A DNA stretch of 64,000 nucleotides from Okeania sp. KiyG1 (GCF_014132355.1 NZ_BLZO01000046.1:1-64000); one strand, 5' to 3'; positions 1-10,339 are shown, numbered from the stretch's first letter. Made by a program: numbers and translations. The notes: generated by a model from the sequence alone, not told the origin.

Positions 1-2405
1 AAAGCTTCATAAATTGGTGCCAAAACCACAACCCGGGAACAAGCAGAACATTTTTGTCCGCTATAACCAAAAGCAGAATACACCACACCAGCAACTGCTT
101 GGTCTAAGTCTGAACTCTCATCAACAATAATCGCATTCTTACCACCCATCTCAGCAATCACCCGCTTCAAATGTTTTTGTCCTGGTCGCAAAATTGCCGC
201 CTCAGCATAAATTCGACAACCAACTTCCTGAGACCCAGTAAAAGTAATACTATTAACATCTGGATGCTTCACCATAAAATCACCCACTGTCGAACCTTTT
301 CCTGGCACAAACTGGAATACTCCCTTGGGAAAACCAGCTTCTACTAATATTTCAGCAATCTTGGAAGCAATAACTGATGAAACTTCTGCTGGTTTCAACA
401 AAGTACAGTTTCCAGTCACCAAAGATGAAACAGTCATTCCTGTAGGAATAGCTAGAGGAAAATTCCAAGGCGAAATAACCAAAGAAATACCACGAGGTTG
501 ATAATAATAACGGTCTGTTTCGCCAGCTACATCATATTTATAACCTTGGTCTAACCTTTCCATTTCGTCAGCATAGTAGCGACAAAAATCAATTGCCTCA
601 GAAACTTCCGCATTACATTGGTTGAGGGGTTTCCCAACTTCTAATACCATCCACGCTGAAAGTTCGTGACGGCGTTTTTCCATTAAGTCCGCCGCTTTTC
701 GCAATATCCCCGCTCGCTCTGTAACTGGTGTTTTCCGCCAACTAGGAAATGCTGCTTTAGCTGCTTTAATTGCTTTTTCTGCTTGTTCTACAGAAATTAA
801 ACCAATTTTCCCGACTACCTCTTTCGGGTTTGATGGGTTAACAGAATCTACTATTTGCTCGGTCTGTATATATTCGCCGTCGATCAACGGGAGAAATGTT
901 TTGCCTAACTCTAGTCGTACTTGAGCAATAGCATTATAAGCTTGTTGTCGTTGAGCAGCATCAGCATAGTCGCTATCAGCAGCATTAGGAAAAACAGGTT
1001 TAACAATATCGTGAATTGTTGTTTTGCCGTTAGTGATGGGAGGCGCTAACAATTCTTCAACAGGAACATTTTCTGAACTTTGTCTGAGGAATGAACTGTT
1101 AGCTGTATTTTCCAGGAGACGACGAATTAAATATGCCATTCCTGGTAGTAGGTCGCCGTAGGGACAGTAAACTCTGATGCGATAACCTTTGTCCACTAAT
1201 GCTTTAGCTATTTGGTCCCCCATACCGTAGAGAACTTGCATCTCGAAGCAACGTTTAGGTACTTTTAATGCTTCAGCAATAGCGATCGCTCTTGCCTGAG
1301 AACGAACGTTATGACTACCGATAGCTGAATAGATATATTGATGATTTTCTAACATCATCTGAGTCAGCTTTTCAAAATTGGCATCGGTTTCTGGTTTATT
1401 GTTGAAAACTGGTTGCGGCCAGTCGTGTTGTAAAGCTGTGATGCTTTCTTGGTCCCAATATGCACCTTTAACCAGTCGAACGGTGACAGGATAACCCCGG
1501 AGTTTTGCCCAGTCAATAATTCCTTGCAAGTCTTTTCCGCTATCCCGCAGATATGCTTGGATAGTAACGCCGATGTCAGTGCGGTTGCGGAATTCTTCCT
1601 CCATCAATAGTTCTTTGAGGATAGCTATAGTTAGGTCTTTGTAGCTATATTGTTCCATGTCAAAGTGAACTGCTACACCTAGTTCTTTGGCACGTCGGAG
1701 TAAGGTACGGATGCGTCCGCTCACTCGTTCCTGACTACCCCTAGCATCTAGGGGGTCAAACTGGGAATAAAATGCTGTAAGTTTTACTGATACCTGCACT
1801 CGTGATAGTTGTTCGCCTTCTGCTTCGTCTATTTGAGGTACTGATGACCAATTTTTAGCAGCTTGGGTTAGTTGGGTTATCAGTTCTAGATAACGGTCTA
1901 AATATGATTGTGCTTCAGTTTCAGTAATTACTGCCTCTCCTAGTAAGTCTACGGTGAAGCACATTTTTTCTTTCCGTAGTTTTTCTAGGGTTTTGATTAT
2001 CTGCTTGATGTTTTCCCCGGCAATGTATTTATGGGCGAGAGTTTCGACTGCGGGTGCAACGGTGGTAGCTGCCAGTTGACCGGGTACTGAGTCTGGGTTG
2101 GCAAAGTTGAGGAGTTTTTTGAGAGCTTCTGGCAATTCAACTTCTTCGGTAGTCAGGTATTCTTGGAGGTGAGCAGCTATTTCTGGTTTACTGTGTAATG
2201 CTGGCAAACAGTCAATAAAGCGAAATAGTTGTACTCGCAAACCAGGGTTCGCCATTGCCCAGTCCAGGAGTTTATCATCCCACCGCATTTGATTTTGCAG
2301 TTGTCCTAACCAGGAACGGTTTTTTTCTTGAGTTGCTGCCAAGAGTTGTTTTGCTATTTCTTGGGTTTGAGTTTCGTAGTTGCTATTAGGTATTTGTGCG
2401 ACCAT
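1..2405 (-). CDS. putA: Bifunctional proline dehydrogenase / P5C dehydrogenase, 3' end outside window
   Basis: Oxidises proline to glutamate in two steps: an N-terminal FAD proline dehydrogenase and a C-terminal NAD-dependent aldehyde dehydrogenase. The frame is open from ATG at 2405 to the window edge, about 801 codons. Proline dehydrogenase motifs VSVKLTAFYSQFDPLDARG and VRLVKGAYWDQE lie near residues 210-340. Aldehyde dehydrogenase motifs ISPWNFPLAIPTG, ITFTGSQEVG, IAEMGGKNAI and the catalytic-Cys segment GQKCSACSR (Cys near residue 784) follow. There is no N-terminal ribbon-helix-helix DNA-binding domain, so it is not the trifunctional repressor form. Roughly the last 190 residues are expected beyond position 1. 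The family call is firm; physiological role (nitrogen or osmolyte use) is inference. Confidence 0.95.
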   Translation of the reverse strand, partial: MVAQIPNSNYETQTQEIAKQLLAATQEKNRSWLGQLQNQMRWDDKLLDWAMANPGLRVQLFRFIDCLPALHSKPEIAAHLQEYLTTEEVELPEALKKLLNFANPDSVPGQLAATTVAPAVETLAHKYIAGENIKQIIKTLEKLRKEKMCFTVDLLGEAVITETEAQSYLDRYLELITQLTQAAKNWSSVPQIDEAEGEQLSRVQVSVKLTAFYSQFDPLDARGSQERVSGRIRTLLRRAKELGVAVHFDMEQYSYKDLTIAILKELLMEEEFRNRTDIGVTIQAYLRDSGKDLQGIIDWAKLRGYPVTVRLVKGAYWDQESITALQHDWPQPVFNNKPETDANFEKLTQMMLENHQYIYSAIGSHNVRSQARAIAIAEALKVPKRCFEMQVLYGMGDQIAKALVDKGYRIRVYCPYGDLLPGMAYLIRRLLENTANSSFLRQSSENVPVEELLAPPITNGKTTIHDIVKPVFPNAADSDYADAAQRQQAYNAIAQVRLELGKTFLPLIDGEYIQTEQIVDSVNPSNPKEVVGKIGLISVEQAEKAIKAAKAAFPSWRKTPVTERAGILRKAADLMEKRRHELSAWMVLEVGKPLNQCNAEVSEAIDFCRYYADEMERLDQGYKYDVAGETDRYYYQPRGISLVISPWNFPLAIPTGMTVSSLVTGNCTLLKPAEVSSVIASKIAEILVEAGFPKGVFQFVPGKGSTVGDFMVKHPDVNSITFTGSQEVGCRIYAEAAILRPGQKHLKRVIAEMGGKNAIIVDESSDLDQAVAGVVYSAFGYSGQKCSACSRVVVLAPIYEA

Positions 2406-2569
2406 TTTTTTTAAAAAAGTTTGGTTAAATAAATTGGGATTATGTATCGGATTAGTTTAGGTTTCTAGCACTAATTTTTTTTGAAGTTAGTGTTTGTCCA
2501 AGGCTATTTCCGTTACGTTATAGTTCATAAAAATATAGTCAAATATGACATATCCTTATTTCGCAGGTG

Positions 2570-2586
2570 TCACCCTAACTGGGTGA
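2570..2586 (-). other. Right-end hairpin of IS200/IS605-type element
   Basis: TCACCC at 2570-2575 pairs with GGGTGA at 2581-2586 around a 5-base loop, just past the C-terminal end of the TnpB remnant. Hairpins at this place are typical right ends of IS200/IS605 elements, where TnpA recognition and the TnpB guide RNA 3' region lie. The assignment rests on position and structure only. Confidence 0.45.
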
Positions 2587-2589
2587 ACT

Positions 2590-3735
2590 ACAACACCCTC
2601 GCTTCCCATAGTCAAAAACATTTGGGACTGCTTTTTTCATAATGTTTAGAGCACCGTTCACATCAGCATTGATTAACCCAATGCTTGCGGTACGATACAA
2701 ACCTATGCATGATTCTTTTTCCAGAAAATGTGACATGATTTTTCTCACCTTTGTTGTACACTGGAATCAAATCATTATCTATAAAACTTGATGCGGAGGT
2801 ATAAGATTCTTCTGTAATAATTACATCTATACCTACCATTTTAGCTTTATAAGATAACATTTCTATTAATCTCTTATACGGAACAGATACAAAATTTTGA
2901 TTGTTTCTTTTTCCTAAGTTGATTTTCTGCTTCCAGTCTTCATTGTGCCCTATTATCAATGTTCCTATTTTCTGATTAATTAGAGTATCAATAATCAAAC
3001 GAGATGCTTTATGGAGATAATCATTGATTTTAAATTCTCTTTTATTGCAAAGTTTTTCAGCTTCTTACTTGATTGATTTTCCCCGAGTTGAGACTGTAGA
3101 AAGCTTTTAATTTTATTATAGTATTGATTTATAGATTTTAACGGTCTGCCATTTATCAAGAGCGGTTTCATTTCGGCTTGATTAAAACTTAATGTAGCTA
3201 AATTGTTTAATCCTATATCAATACTGGCGCAACGATTTTTCTCTAGCTTGTATTGTTTTTCAGTGGCTTCATAAATCACCTCTATTACATAATGATTAAG
3301 TCTAGGGACGAGACGAACTTGTTTAATTTGTGAAGTAGGTACTAATGTTTTTAGATAAATCCCAGTTTTACTCGGATTAATAATTCCTTGTTTTAATTGC
3401 CTCTTACTTATGGCTTGTGTGGTATAAACTACAATATTTCTTCCCGTTATTTTATTTTTATATCCAGGAAGACGAGGACGAGATTTAAACTTTGATGGAT
3501 TCTTTAGATAAACTTCGTTTGCTGCTAAAAAGCTTTTCCAGTTTCTATCTAAAATCATCAATATTTGTTGAGAGACTTTAGCTGGCATTGCTTGATAGTC
3601 TGGTTGGGTAGAGAGTGTTTTTTGCAGGTCATAATAGGATAGATTTATCTTTTCAAATATAAAAGACTGACGGACTAAGTAATTAGCATGAGTTTAAGAG
3701 ATTTTTCGACAAAAAACACAGTCGGTCTATTTCAG
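2590..3735 (-). pseudogene. TnpB (IS200/IS605 OrfB) remnant, at least three frameshifts
   Basis: Minus-strand translation gives a recognisable TnpB in pieces. An N-terminal part (DRLCFLSKNLL, HANYLVRQSFIFEKINLSYY) sits at about 3735-3590. A central part with IDIGLNNLATLSF, carrying the first RuvC Asp, spans 2995-3588. A part with NEDWKQKINLG and ITEESYTSASSF spans 2663-2998. The tail GLYRTASIGLINADVNGALN, with the last RuvC Asp, runs to about 2590. Successive parts lie in different frames, with shifts near 3690, near 3056 and near 2700. No TnpA is nearby. It is therefore a dead RNA-guided nuclease gene of a transposon, not an active element. Confidence 0.85.
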
Positions 3736-3998
3736 GATAAAACCGATGATTTTTTTAATAATATATCTCTCAACTAATCTCATAAATCAAGGGGTTAAAA
3801 TTATATTCGGCAAATTTTGGCAAATTTCACTGTTCCACTATCCCCTCATCTCCCGTTCTCCCGCTTATCCTTAATCTACAATACTTTGAAACAGCCCTGC
3901 CGAGTAAAAGGGGGGAGGAAGAGGGGAATATTGGTTCAAAGATATAAGGTTTTTTATAACTGATTATCCGAACATTATATTATTTAAATATTATCATT

Positions 3999-5075
3999 TA
4001 ATCTGATAATATATTTTGTAATATTTTGTAGGAAAAGTTAAAAAAAGCACTATCATTATTATTAGACATCTCCAGAAAAGAGGCAGTAGGTAGTAGAGGG
4101 AAATAATTGATAATTTCTGTGTGATAATTGATTTTATTTTTTATTATTTGGAGATGTCTATTACACATCTAGTGGCAATTACACATATAGATGATTTTTT
4201 GTGTTTTTTTCAGAAATTTTCTTGGCTGTTGCCTTCCGGAGTTGTTGTCTACTTCTGCAAAAATTCTATTCTTTTAATCTGACAATATATTTTGTAAGAA
4301 AAGTTTCAAAAAATAACTATAATTATTATTAGACATCTCCAGAAAAGAGGCAGTAGGTAGTAGAGGGAAATAATTGATAATTTCTGTGTGATAATTGATT
4401 TTATTTTTATTATTTGGAGATGTCTATTACACATCTAGTGGAAATTAAACATATAGATGATTTTTTGTGTTTTTTTCAGAAATTTTCTTGGCTGTTGCCT
4501 TCCGGAGTTGTTGCCTACTTCTGCAAAAATTCTATTCTTTTAATCTGACAATATATTTTGTAAGAAAAGTTTCAAAAAATAACTATAATTATTATTAGAC
4601 ATCTCCAGAAAAGAGGCAGTAGGTAGTAGAGGGAAATAATTGATAATTTCTGTGTGATAATTGATTTTATTTTTTATTATTTGGAGATGTCTATTACACA
4701 TCTAGTGGAAATTAAACATATAGATGATTTTTGTGTTTTTTTCAGAAATTTTCTTGGCTGTTGCCTTCCGGAGTTGTTGCCTACTTCTGCAAAAATTCTA
4801 TTCTTTTAATCTGACAATATATTTTGTAAGAAAAGTTTCAAAAAATAACTATAATTATTATTAGACATCTCCAGAAAAGAGGCAGTAGGTAGTAGAGGGA
4901 AATAATTGATAATTTCTGTGTGATAATTGATTTTATTTTTTATTATTTGGAGATGTCTATTACACATCTAGTGGAAATTAAACATATAGATGATTTTTGT
5001 GTTTTTTCAGAAATTTTCTTGGCTGTTGCCTTCCGGAGTTGTTGTCTACTTCTGCAAAAATTCTATTCTTTTCCG
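3999..5075. repeat. Four-copy tandem array, about 266-bp unit, each with a 96-bp miniature element
   Basis: The phase marker AGACATCTCC recurs at 4064, 4331, 4597 and 4863, giving periods of 267, 266 and 266. Copies are nearly identical. Each unit holds a 95-96 bp segment (4064-4159, 4331-4425, 4597-4692, 4863-4958) bounded by the inverted ends AGACATCTCC and GGAGATGTCT and flanked on both sides by ATT. The simplest reading is that a miniature element inserted once and the locus was then amplified in tandem. No convincing coding sequence is present; short frames here are not conserved between units. Confidence 0.9.
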
Positions 5076-5258
5076 AAAATGATATTATATAGAATCCGGG
5101 TAATTTGTTATAGTATCGCTTAGGAGTCAGGAGTCAGTCCTCAGGAGTCAGGATAAAGAAAGGATTAATGAGCATGAATTTTTCAATTCATATTTATTAT
5201 TAACATCTGTAAGTTGAGGAAGTAATTTTGCGATTATTGTATAACCGGATTTTATATT

Positions 5259-5484
5259 AGACATCTGATGATAATCAAATATAAAATCAATTATCGCATA
5301 GAAATTATCAATTATTTCCCCCTACTCCTTACCGAAAAATTATGGTTTAAAGCCTCCCCTTTTAAGGGGATAATAAATAAAAATTTTCATTATTAGTCAA
5401 TCCTCTTCTTTTCAAGGAGAGGTAATAATTAATTATTAATTATTAATTATTAATTGTTGAATCCCTCTAAAAGAGGAAATGTCT
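5259..5484 (-). mobile_element. Reverse-oriented copy of the AGACATCTCC miniature element, split by a family H repeat
   Basis: 5259-5328 matches the reverse of the miniature element seen four times at 4064-4958, and 5461-5484 matches its other end (AAATGTCT). Both ends are flanked by ATT (5256-5258 and 5485-5487). The interior is interrupted at about 5331-5457 by family H (ACCGAAAAATT, AAGCCTCCCCTTTTAAGGGG, runs of AATTATT). The last two bases of this element plus the first base of the ATT duplication form the TAG stop codon of the neighbouring von Willebrand A gene. Confidence 0.7.
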
Positions 5485-7312
5485 ATTGCAATAACCGACG
5501 AACTTTTCCATAACTGATGTAAGATTTACCATCAGCAGATTCTCGCACTTCATCAACCACATATAATACTCCTTCAGCCCGAATATTGCGGGGAAAACGA
5601 ATATTAAAATCGGGATTATATCCATCCGAAACAACTCTTGCTCTGAGCTTACTTTTTTCTTTAATGCACTGAATTAAAACCCCATTCCCCACAGTATCAA
5701 CAGTTTCCAAATCTTCCCATCCTCCTGTTGCTTTAGCTGCTGCCAAATTTTGAGATTTAGCCTTTTCAGTAGTTACTGCTTTTTCTTGACCAGGTTCAAC
5801 CAAGCGACGAATCTTACCAGTAGCACGGTAAAAACTACCATTAGCTGAAAGTTTAATCTCATCTACAACATAAGTAACCCCTTCTTGACGAATTCCACGG
5901 GGAAACTGAACATTAAATTCAGAATTATATCCTTCTGAAATTACACGCACTCGTAGTTTTCCACCCTCTCGAAAACATTTGGCTAAAACACCACCGTCAC
6001 CAGTAGAAACCGCTTCCAAACTATCTGCATTTCCAGCAGTAGAACCTCGTAATTTCAAATCATCGCGACTCCGGTTCAGAGTTTGATATGATTGGTCCCG
6101 CATTTCTTTGCGACTAGCACTATCTAATTTGCGGTTTTCAATGCGTTGAGCATAATATTCTAATTGGGCAATTTCCTCAGCAACTTCAAATATTTCATTT
6201 AATAACTTGCTCTTGAGTTCGTCAACCTGAGAACGTAATACTTCAGCAGCTTCTTTATACTGTCCTCGATCTGCCATAGCGATCGCTTCATTTTTCAGGC
6301 GAGCTATTTTCAGTTGACTGGTCTGTTCGAGTACCGACATATCAGCTTCGGTACAACTTGCTTCTTCCGCAGAACCCACTGTTATTGCAACGGGAATTTG
6401 TTCTGATACCTTTTTAATTTTGTCATCAGTAGTCGTTTGATACTGATACTCTATAGTCGCAATACTTAAGGGACCGGGATTTTTTTGCGGAGGAATTGAT
6501 AGTTGTAGAGCTAACTGTTTCGCTTCAATTTGATAGACATCCCCTAATAAAATTTCCGATGCTTTTCCCTGAGTAGTTGACTGATACTTATTCAACACTT
6601 CAGAAATCTGCACTGATGCTTCTGGACGTATGGTTACTGTGAGATTTTCTGCCACAACAGAAGTCAAACTTTCTAACTCGATGCGGAAAACATCAACTGC
6701 GTCATCTGGAGATTGAATAAAATAAAAATTTCCACCAGCAGCATCTGCTATATCGATCAGCAAGTCTTCATTAAAGTTAGTTCCAAACCCCAAAGTTGTC
6801 GTGATAATTCCCCGTTCCGCTTGTTGTTTAGCAGTTTTTGTTAAAGCTTGAGGGTTGGTAATTCCTCTGTTAGCTTTACCATCAGTCAGCAGGAGGACGC
6901 GGTTCAGTCGCTCCTCAGTTTTTTGAGATTTAACGCATTCGCAACCCATCAACCAACCACCACTCAGATTCGTACAACCTCCCGCTCTAATTCGATTTAT
7001 TTGAGCAGAAATTTTGGCTTTGTCTGCTGCTGTCTGTGGGGGTAATATCGTTTCTGCGCTGTCATCATAGATAACAACAGAGACAATATCATCAGGGTTG
7101 AGGGACTCAACCAACTTTTGAGCAGCCTTAATTGCATAACGTAGAGGTTGACCTGCCATTGAACCGGAGCGGTCTATAACCAAGCTCAAGTTTAGCGAAC
7201 GACGGTTAGATGCTTGGACTTGTTCTTCAGCATTGAAATTGAGAATTAAGTCGAGTGTTGTTTCAGTATCAATGGCAATTAGAGAGTGGGAAAGAGAATA
7301 ATTTGCTTTCAT
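5483..7312 (-). CDS. von Willebrand factor A domain protein with duplicated C-terminal module
   Basis: 609 residues with no signal peptide, so probably cytoplasmic. The VWA domain spans about residues 41-215 and has an intact metal-adhesion motif, Asp47-Ser49-Ser51 within DRSGSM. A charged, probably helical linker spans about 330-425. The C-terminus carries two copies of the same ~72-residue module (about 437-510 and 539-609), each containing GYN(S/P)(E/D)FN(V/I)(Q/R)FPR followed by a YVVDE segment. VWA proteins usually act in metal-dependent protein assembly; the partner here is unknown. The neighbouring upstream region is a tandem array, so no operon is evident. The stop codon overlaps the end of a miniature element, so the original C-terminus may have been altered. 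Confidence 0.85.
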   Translation of the reverse strand: MKANYSLSHSLIAIDTETTLDLILNFNAEEQVQASNRRSLNLSLVIDRSGSMAGQPLRYAIKAAQKLVESLNPDDIVSVVIYDDSAETILPPQTAADKAKISAQINRIRAGGCTNLSGGWLMGCECVKSQKTEERLNRVLLLTDGKANRGITNPQALTKTAKQQAERGIITTTLGFGTNFNEDLLIDIADAAGGNFYFIQSPDDAVDVFRIELESLTSVVAENLTVTIRPEASVQISEVLNKYQSTTQGKASEILLGDVYQIEAKQLALQLSIPPQKNPGPLSIATIEYQYQTTTDDKIKKVSEQIPVAITVGSAEEASCTEADMSVLEQTSQLKIARLKNEAIAMADRGQYKEAAEVLRSQVDELKSKLLNEIFEVAEEIAQLEYYAQRIENRKLDSASRKEMRDQSYQTLNRSRDDLKLRGSTAGNADSLEAVSTGDGGVLAKCFREGGKLRVRVISEGYNSEFNVQFPRGIRQEGVTYVVDEIKLSANGSFYRATGKIRRLVEPGQEKAVTTEKAKSQNLAAAKATGGWEDLETVDTVGNGVLIQCIKEKSKLRARVVSDGYNPDFNIRFPRNIRAEGVLYVVDEVRESADGKSYISYGKVRRLLQ

Positions 7313-7400
7313 TAGTTTTTAACTCTTTGAAACTGTCGATCGTGTAATACTCACATCTTGCATAAATTCAGTATAGCACTAGACAAAATATTCCTTTTCT

Positions 7401-8460
7401 ACTAATGCGTATGTCGCAATAATACAATGTAATATAAATGTAATTCGGAAATTGGTGGATAAACCTAGAGCGATCGCTTAATTTAGATTCCTTCTCTACT
7501 AATGCGTATGTCGCAATAATACAATGTAATATAAATGTAGTTCGGAAATTGGTAGAGAAACCTAGAGCGATCGCTTAATTCAGATTCTTTTTCTACTAAT
7601 GCGTATGTCGCAATAATACAATGTAATATAAATGTAGTTCATAAATTGGTAGAGAAACATAGAGCGATCGCTTAATTCAGATTCTTTTTCTACTAATGCG
7701 TATGTCGCAATAATACAATGTAATATAAATGTAGTTCGGAAATTGGTAGAGAAACCTAGAGCGATCGCTGAATTTAGATTCCTTTTCTACTAATGCGTAT
7801 GTCGCAATAATACAATGTAATATAAATGTAGTTCGGAAATTGGTAGAGAAACCTAGAGCGATCGCTTAATTTAGATTCCTTCTCTACTAATGCGTATGTC
7901 GCAATAATACAATGTAATATAAATGTAGTTCGGAAATTGGTTGAGATAATGGAGCGATCGCTTAATTTAAATTCCTTTTCTACTAATGCGTATGTCGCAA
8001 TAATACAATGTAATATAAATGTAGTTCAGAAATTGGTTGAGATAATGGAGCGATCGCTTAATTTAAATTCCTTCTCTACTAATGCGTATGTCGCAATAAT
8101 ACAATGTAATATAAATGTAGTTCAGAAATTGGTTGAGATAATGGAGCGATCGCTTAATTCAGATTCCTTTTCTACTAATGCGTATGTCGCAATAATACAA
8201 TGTAATATAAATGTAGTTCAGAAATTGGTTGAGATAATGGAGCGATCGCTTAATTTAGATTCCTTTTCTACTAATGCGTATGTCGCAATAATACAATGTA
8301 ATATAAATGTATTTCAAAAATTGGTAGAGAAACATAGAGCGATCGCTTAATTTAAATTCCTTCTCTACTAATGCGTATGTCGCAATAATACAATGTAATA
8401 TAAATGTAGTTCAGAAATTGGTGGATAAACCTAGAGCGATCGCTTGATTCAGATATAAAA
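7401..8460. repeat. Eleven-copy HIP1-bearing tandem array, 96/97-bp unit
   Basis: The segment ACTAATGCGTATGTCGCAAT starts at 7401, 7498, 7595, 7692, 7789, 7886, 7982, 8078, 8174, 8270 and 8367. The first five intervals and the last are 97 bp, and the four between 7886 and 8270 are 96 bp. Almost every unit contains one HIP1 octamer GCGATCGC. The 96-bp copies form an open frame with a 32-residue period (7937-8350), but the 97-bp copies break it, so I treat this as non-coding DNA. It fills the region upstream of the VWA gene. Confidence 0.92.
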
Positions 8461-8461
8461 A

Positions 8462-8811
8462 TCTTGATGAGAAATAGATGGGGGATGGGGAGTTGGGTGT
8501 ATTGAAATATTTTCAATTATAGCAGTCGAAACAAAGGGAACGGACATTTATAAAGCCTCAAACGAGCGTCAGCGATTACTTTTAACTTTTGACTGTAATG
8601 AAGTGGTCTGACATTCTGGAGGGGCTGTGTGCGGAAGTAATTCCGCACAGTAGGCGCCCCGTACCTCAGAATTACGCACTCGATGCATGACTTTTGACTT
8701 GCGCGGAGCGCTATATTGCCTAATTCCCATGTTTGCCTCTCAAATTTTGACTTTTGACGCGGGTATTGGAAAACTGACAAATATTTGGCAACAGTAAAGT
8801 AGATAATAACT
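8462..8811. other. Intergenic, one short hairpin
   Basis: No gene is supported. GCGGAA/TTCCGC form a short hairpin near 8629-8645. The text around 8640-8700 (AGAATTACGCACTCG) resembles repeat-derived sequence found inside the hybrid kinase gene near 22820. Confidence 0.5.
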
Positions 8812-9061
8812 AGGGTTTGCTGAAAAGTCTTATAGTTGAGGATAGAATTCGGAATTTAGAATTCAGAATTCTGAATTCGGAATTTAGAATTCAGAATTTA
8901 GAGGAGTTAGGAGGAAGAAATATCCCTCGATTTTTCTATCCTTATCTACTCAAAACTCTCACTTTTTTAGCTTCCTATACCGAAAACCTTGCACCTTTTT
9001 TCACTCTAAAAATCCTCAAATATTTACAAATAAAGGCTTTGACAGTTAATCAGCAAGCCCT
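8812..9061. mobile_element. Family A miniature element
   Basis: Bounded by AGGGTTTGCTGA at 8812 and TCAGCAAGCCCT ending at 9061. The interior shares AAAGTCTTAT near one end and a CAAATA-TTTA-AAAGGCTTT segment near the other with the other family A copies. It lies just upstream of the aminotransferase and so probably contributes its 5' region. Confidence 0.7.
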
Positions 9062-9094
9062 AACTACACAAGTTAATTCAGAGGTGAAATCAAA

Positions 9095-10288
9095 ATGCAA
9101 TTATCACAACGTCTAGCTCCCCTAAGCTTTAATGTATTTGCCGATATGGACCGGGCAAAAGCATTAGCAAAAGCAGCAGGACAAAATTTGATAGATTTGT
9201 CTCTGGGGTCTTCTGACTTACCAGCGCCTTCCCATGCTCTAGAAGCGATCGCTCAATCTTTGTCAGACTCCACTACTCATGGCTATTCCTTATTTTCTAG
9301 CACTCAAGCTTTTCGGCAGACAGCAGCTCAGTGGTATACCGATAAATTTGACATTCCAGTAGACCCAGAAACTGAAGTTTTACCTCTAATTGGTTCCCAG
9401 GAAGGTACAGCTCATTTACCCTTGGCTATACTTAATCCTGGTGATTTTGCTTTACTGCAAGACCCTTGTTATCCTTCTCATAGTGGTGGGGTGTTTTTAG
9501 CAGGGGGTCAGGTTTACCCAATGCCTTTATTGGCAGAAAATGGATTTTTACCTGTTTTGGCAGATATACCTCAAGCTGTCTTATCTCAGGCAAAAATGAT
9601 GGTTTTGAGTTATCCTCATAATCCCACAACGGCGATCGCTCCTTTATCTTTTCTCCAAGAAACTGTTGCTTTTTGCCAAAAACATAATTTAGTCTTAGTT
9701 CACGATGCTCCATATTTAGACTTTGTTTTTAATACCTTTTCTCAAGCACCCGAAAAACAATCTATCGCTCCTTCTATTTTTCAAGCAGACCCAGAAAAAA
9801 GTGTTTCTATAGAATTTTTTACTATGTCAAAATCTTATAGCATGGGAGGTTTCCGAGTAGGTTACGCCATTGGTAATGCTGAATTAATTCAAGCTTTGCG
9901 ACAAGTAAAGGCTTGTATTGATTTTAACCAGTATCAGGGCATTCTCAATGGAGCGATCGCTGCTTTAACTGGCCCTCAAGAGGTAGTTAGAAAAACTGTG
10001 GACATTTTTCGCCAACGTCGGGATGTATTTGTTGGGGCATTACATCAAATTGGTTGGCCTGTGCCCACTCCATCGGCCACTATGTATGTTTGGGCTAAAC
10101 TACCAGAAGCATGGGCTAAGAATTCTGTGGGGTTCTGTGTGGACTTAGTGAAAAATACTGGGGTAGCAGTGGCCCCAGGAGCAGGTTTTGGAAAGGCTGG
10201 AGAGGGATATGTGAGGTTTGCTTTGGTTCATAACTCTGAGATTTTGTCAAGGGCTGTGGAGAATATCTCAGTATTTTTACGGAAATAA
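9095..10288 (+). CDS. PLP-dependent class I/II aminotransferase, LL-diaminopimelate/aspartate type
   Basis: 397 residues, the normal length of fold-type I aminotransferases. The family features are visible in order: SLGSSDLPAPS near the N-terminus, GSQEGTAHL, a YPHNPTTA segment of the kind that binds substrate carboxylate, HDAPYLD with the Asp that contacts the pyridine nitrogen, TMSKSYSMGGFRVG with the Schiff-base Lys246, and VRFAL with the C-terminal Arg. Similarity in style is to cyanobacterial LL-diaminopimelate/aspartate aminotransferases (lysine and peptidoglycan precursor route), but the exact substrate cannot be read from the sequence. ATG at 9095 is preceded by GAGGTG. It appears monocistronic, with a strong terminator behind it. 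Confidence 0.9.
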   Translation: MQLSQRLAPLSFNVFADMDRAKALAKAAGQNLIDLSLGSSDLPAPSHALEAIAQSLSDSTTHGYSLFSSTQAFRQTAAQWYTDKFDIPVDPETEVLPLIGSQEGTAHLPLAILNPGDFALLQDPCYPSHSGGVFLAGGQVYPMPLLAENGFLPVLADIPQAVLSQAKMMVLSYPHNPTTAIAPLSFLQETVAFCQKHNLVLVHDAPYLDFVFNTFSQAPEKQSIAPSIFQADPEKSVSIEFFTMSKSYSMGGFRVGYAIGNAELIQALRQVKACIDFNQYQGILNGAIAALTGPQEVVRKTVDIFRQRRDVFVGALHQIGWPVPTPSATMYVWAKLPEAWAKNSVGFCVDLVKNTGVAVAPGAGFGKAGEGYVRFALVHNSEILSRAVENISVFLRK

Positions 10289-10339
10289 TGTTTTGTGCTG
10301 CTGTTAATGCATATAGTTGCGTTAAATTAAAAGTTAGTC

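Noticed and set aside
7937-8350. 137-codon open frame with a 32-residue repeat
   Set aside because: It is produced by the 96-bp array units; the 97-bp neighbours break the frame and there is no initiation signal or known domain.
8517-8780. 87-codon minus-strand open frame
   Set aside because: Composition follows repeat text (ATTACGCACTC, GCGGAA hairpin); no family resemblance.
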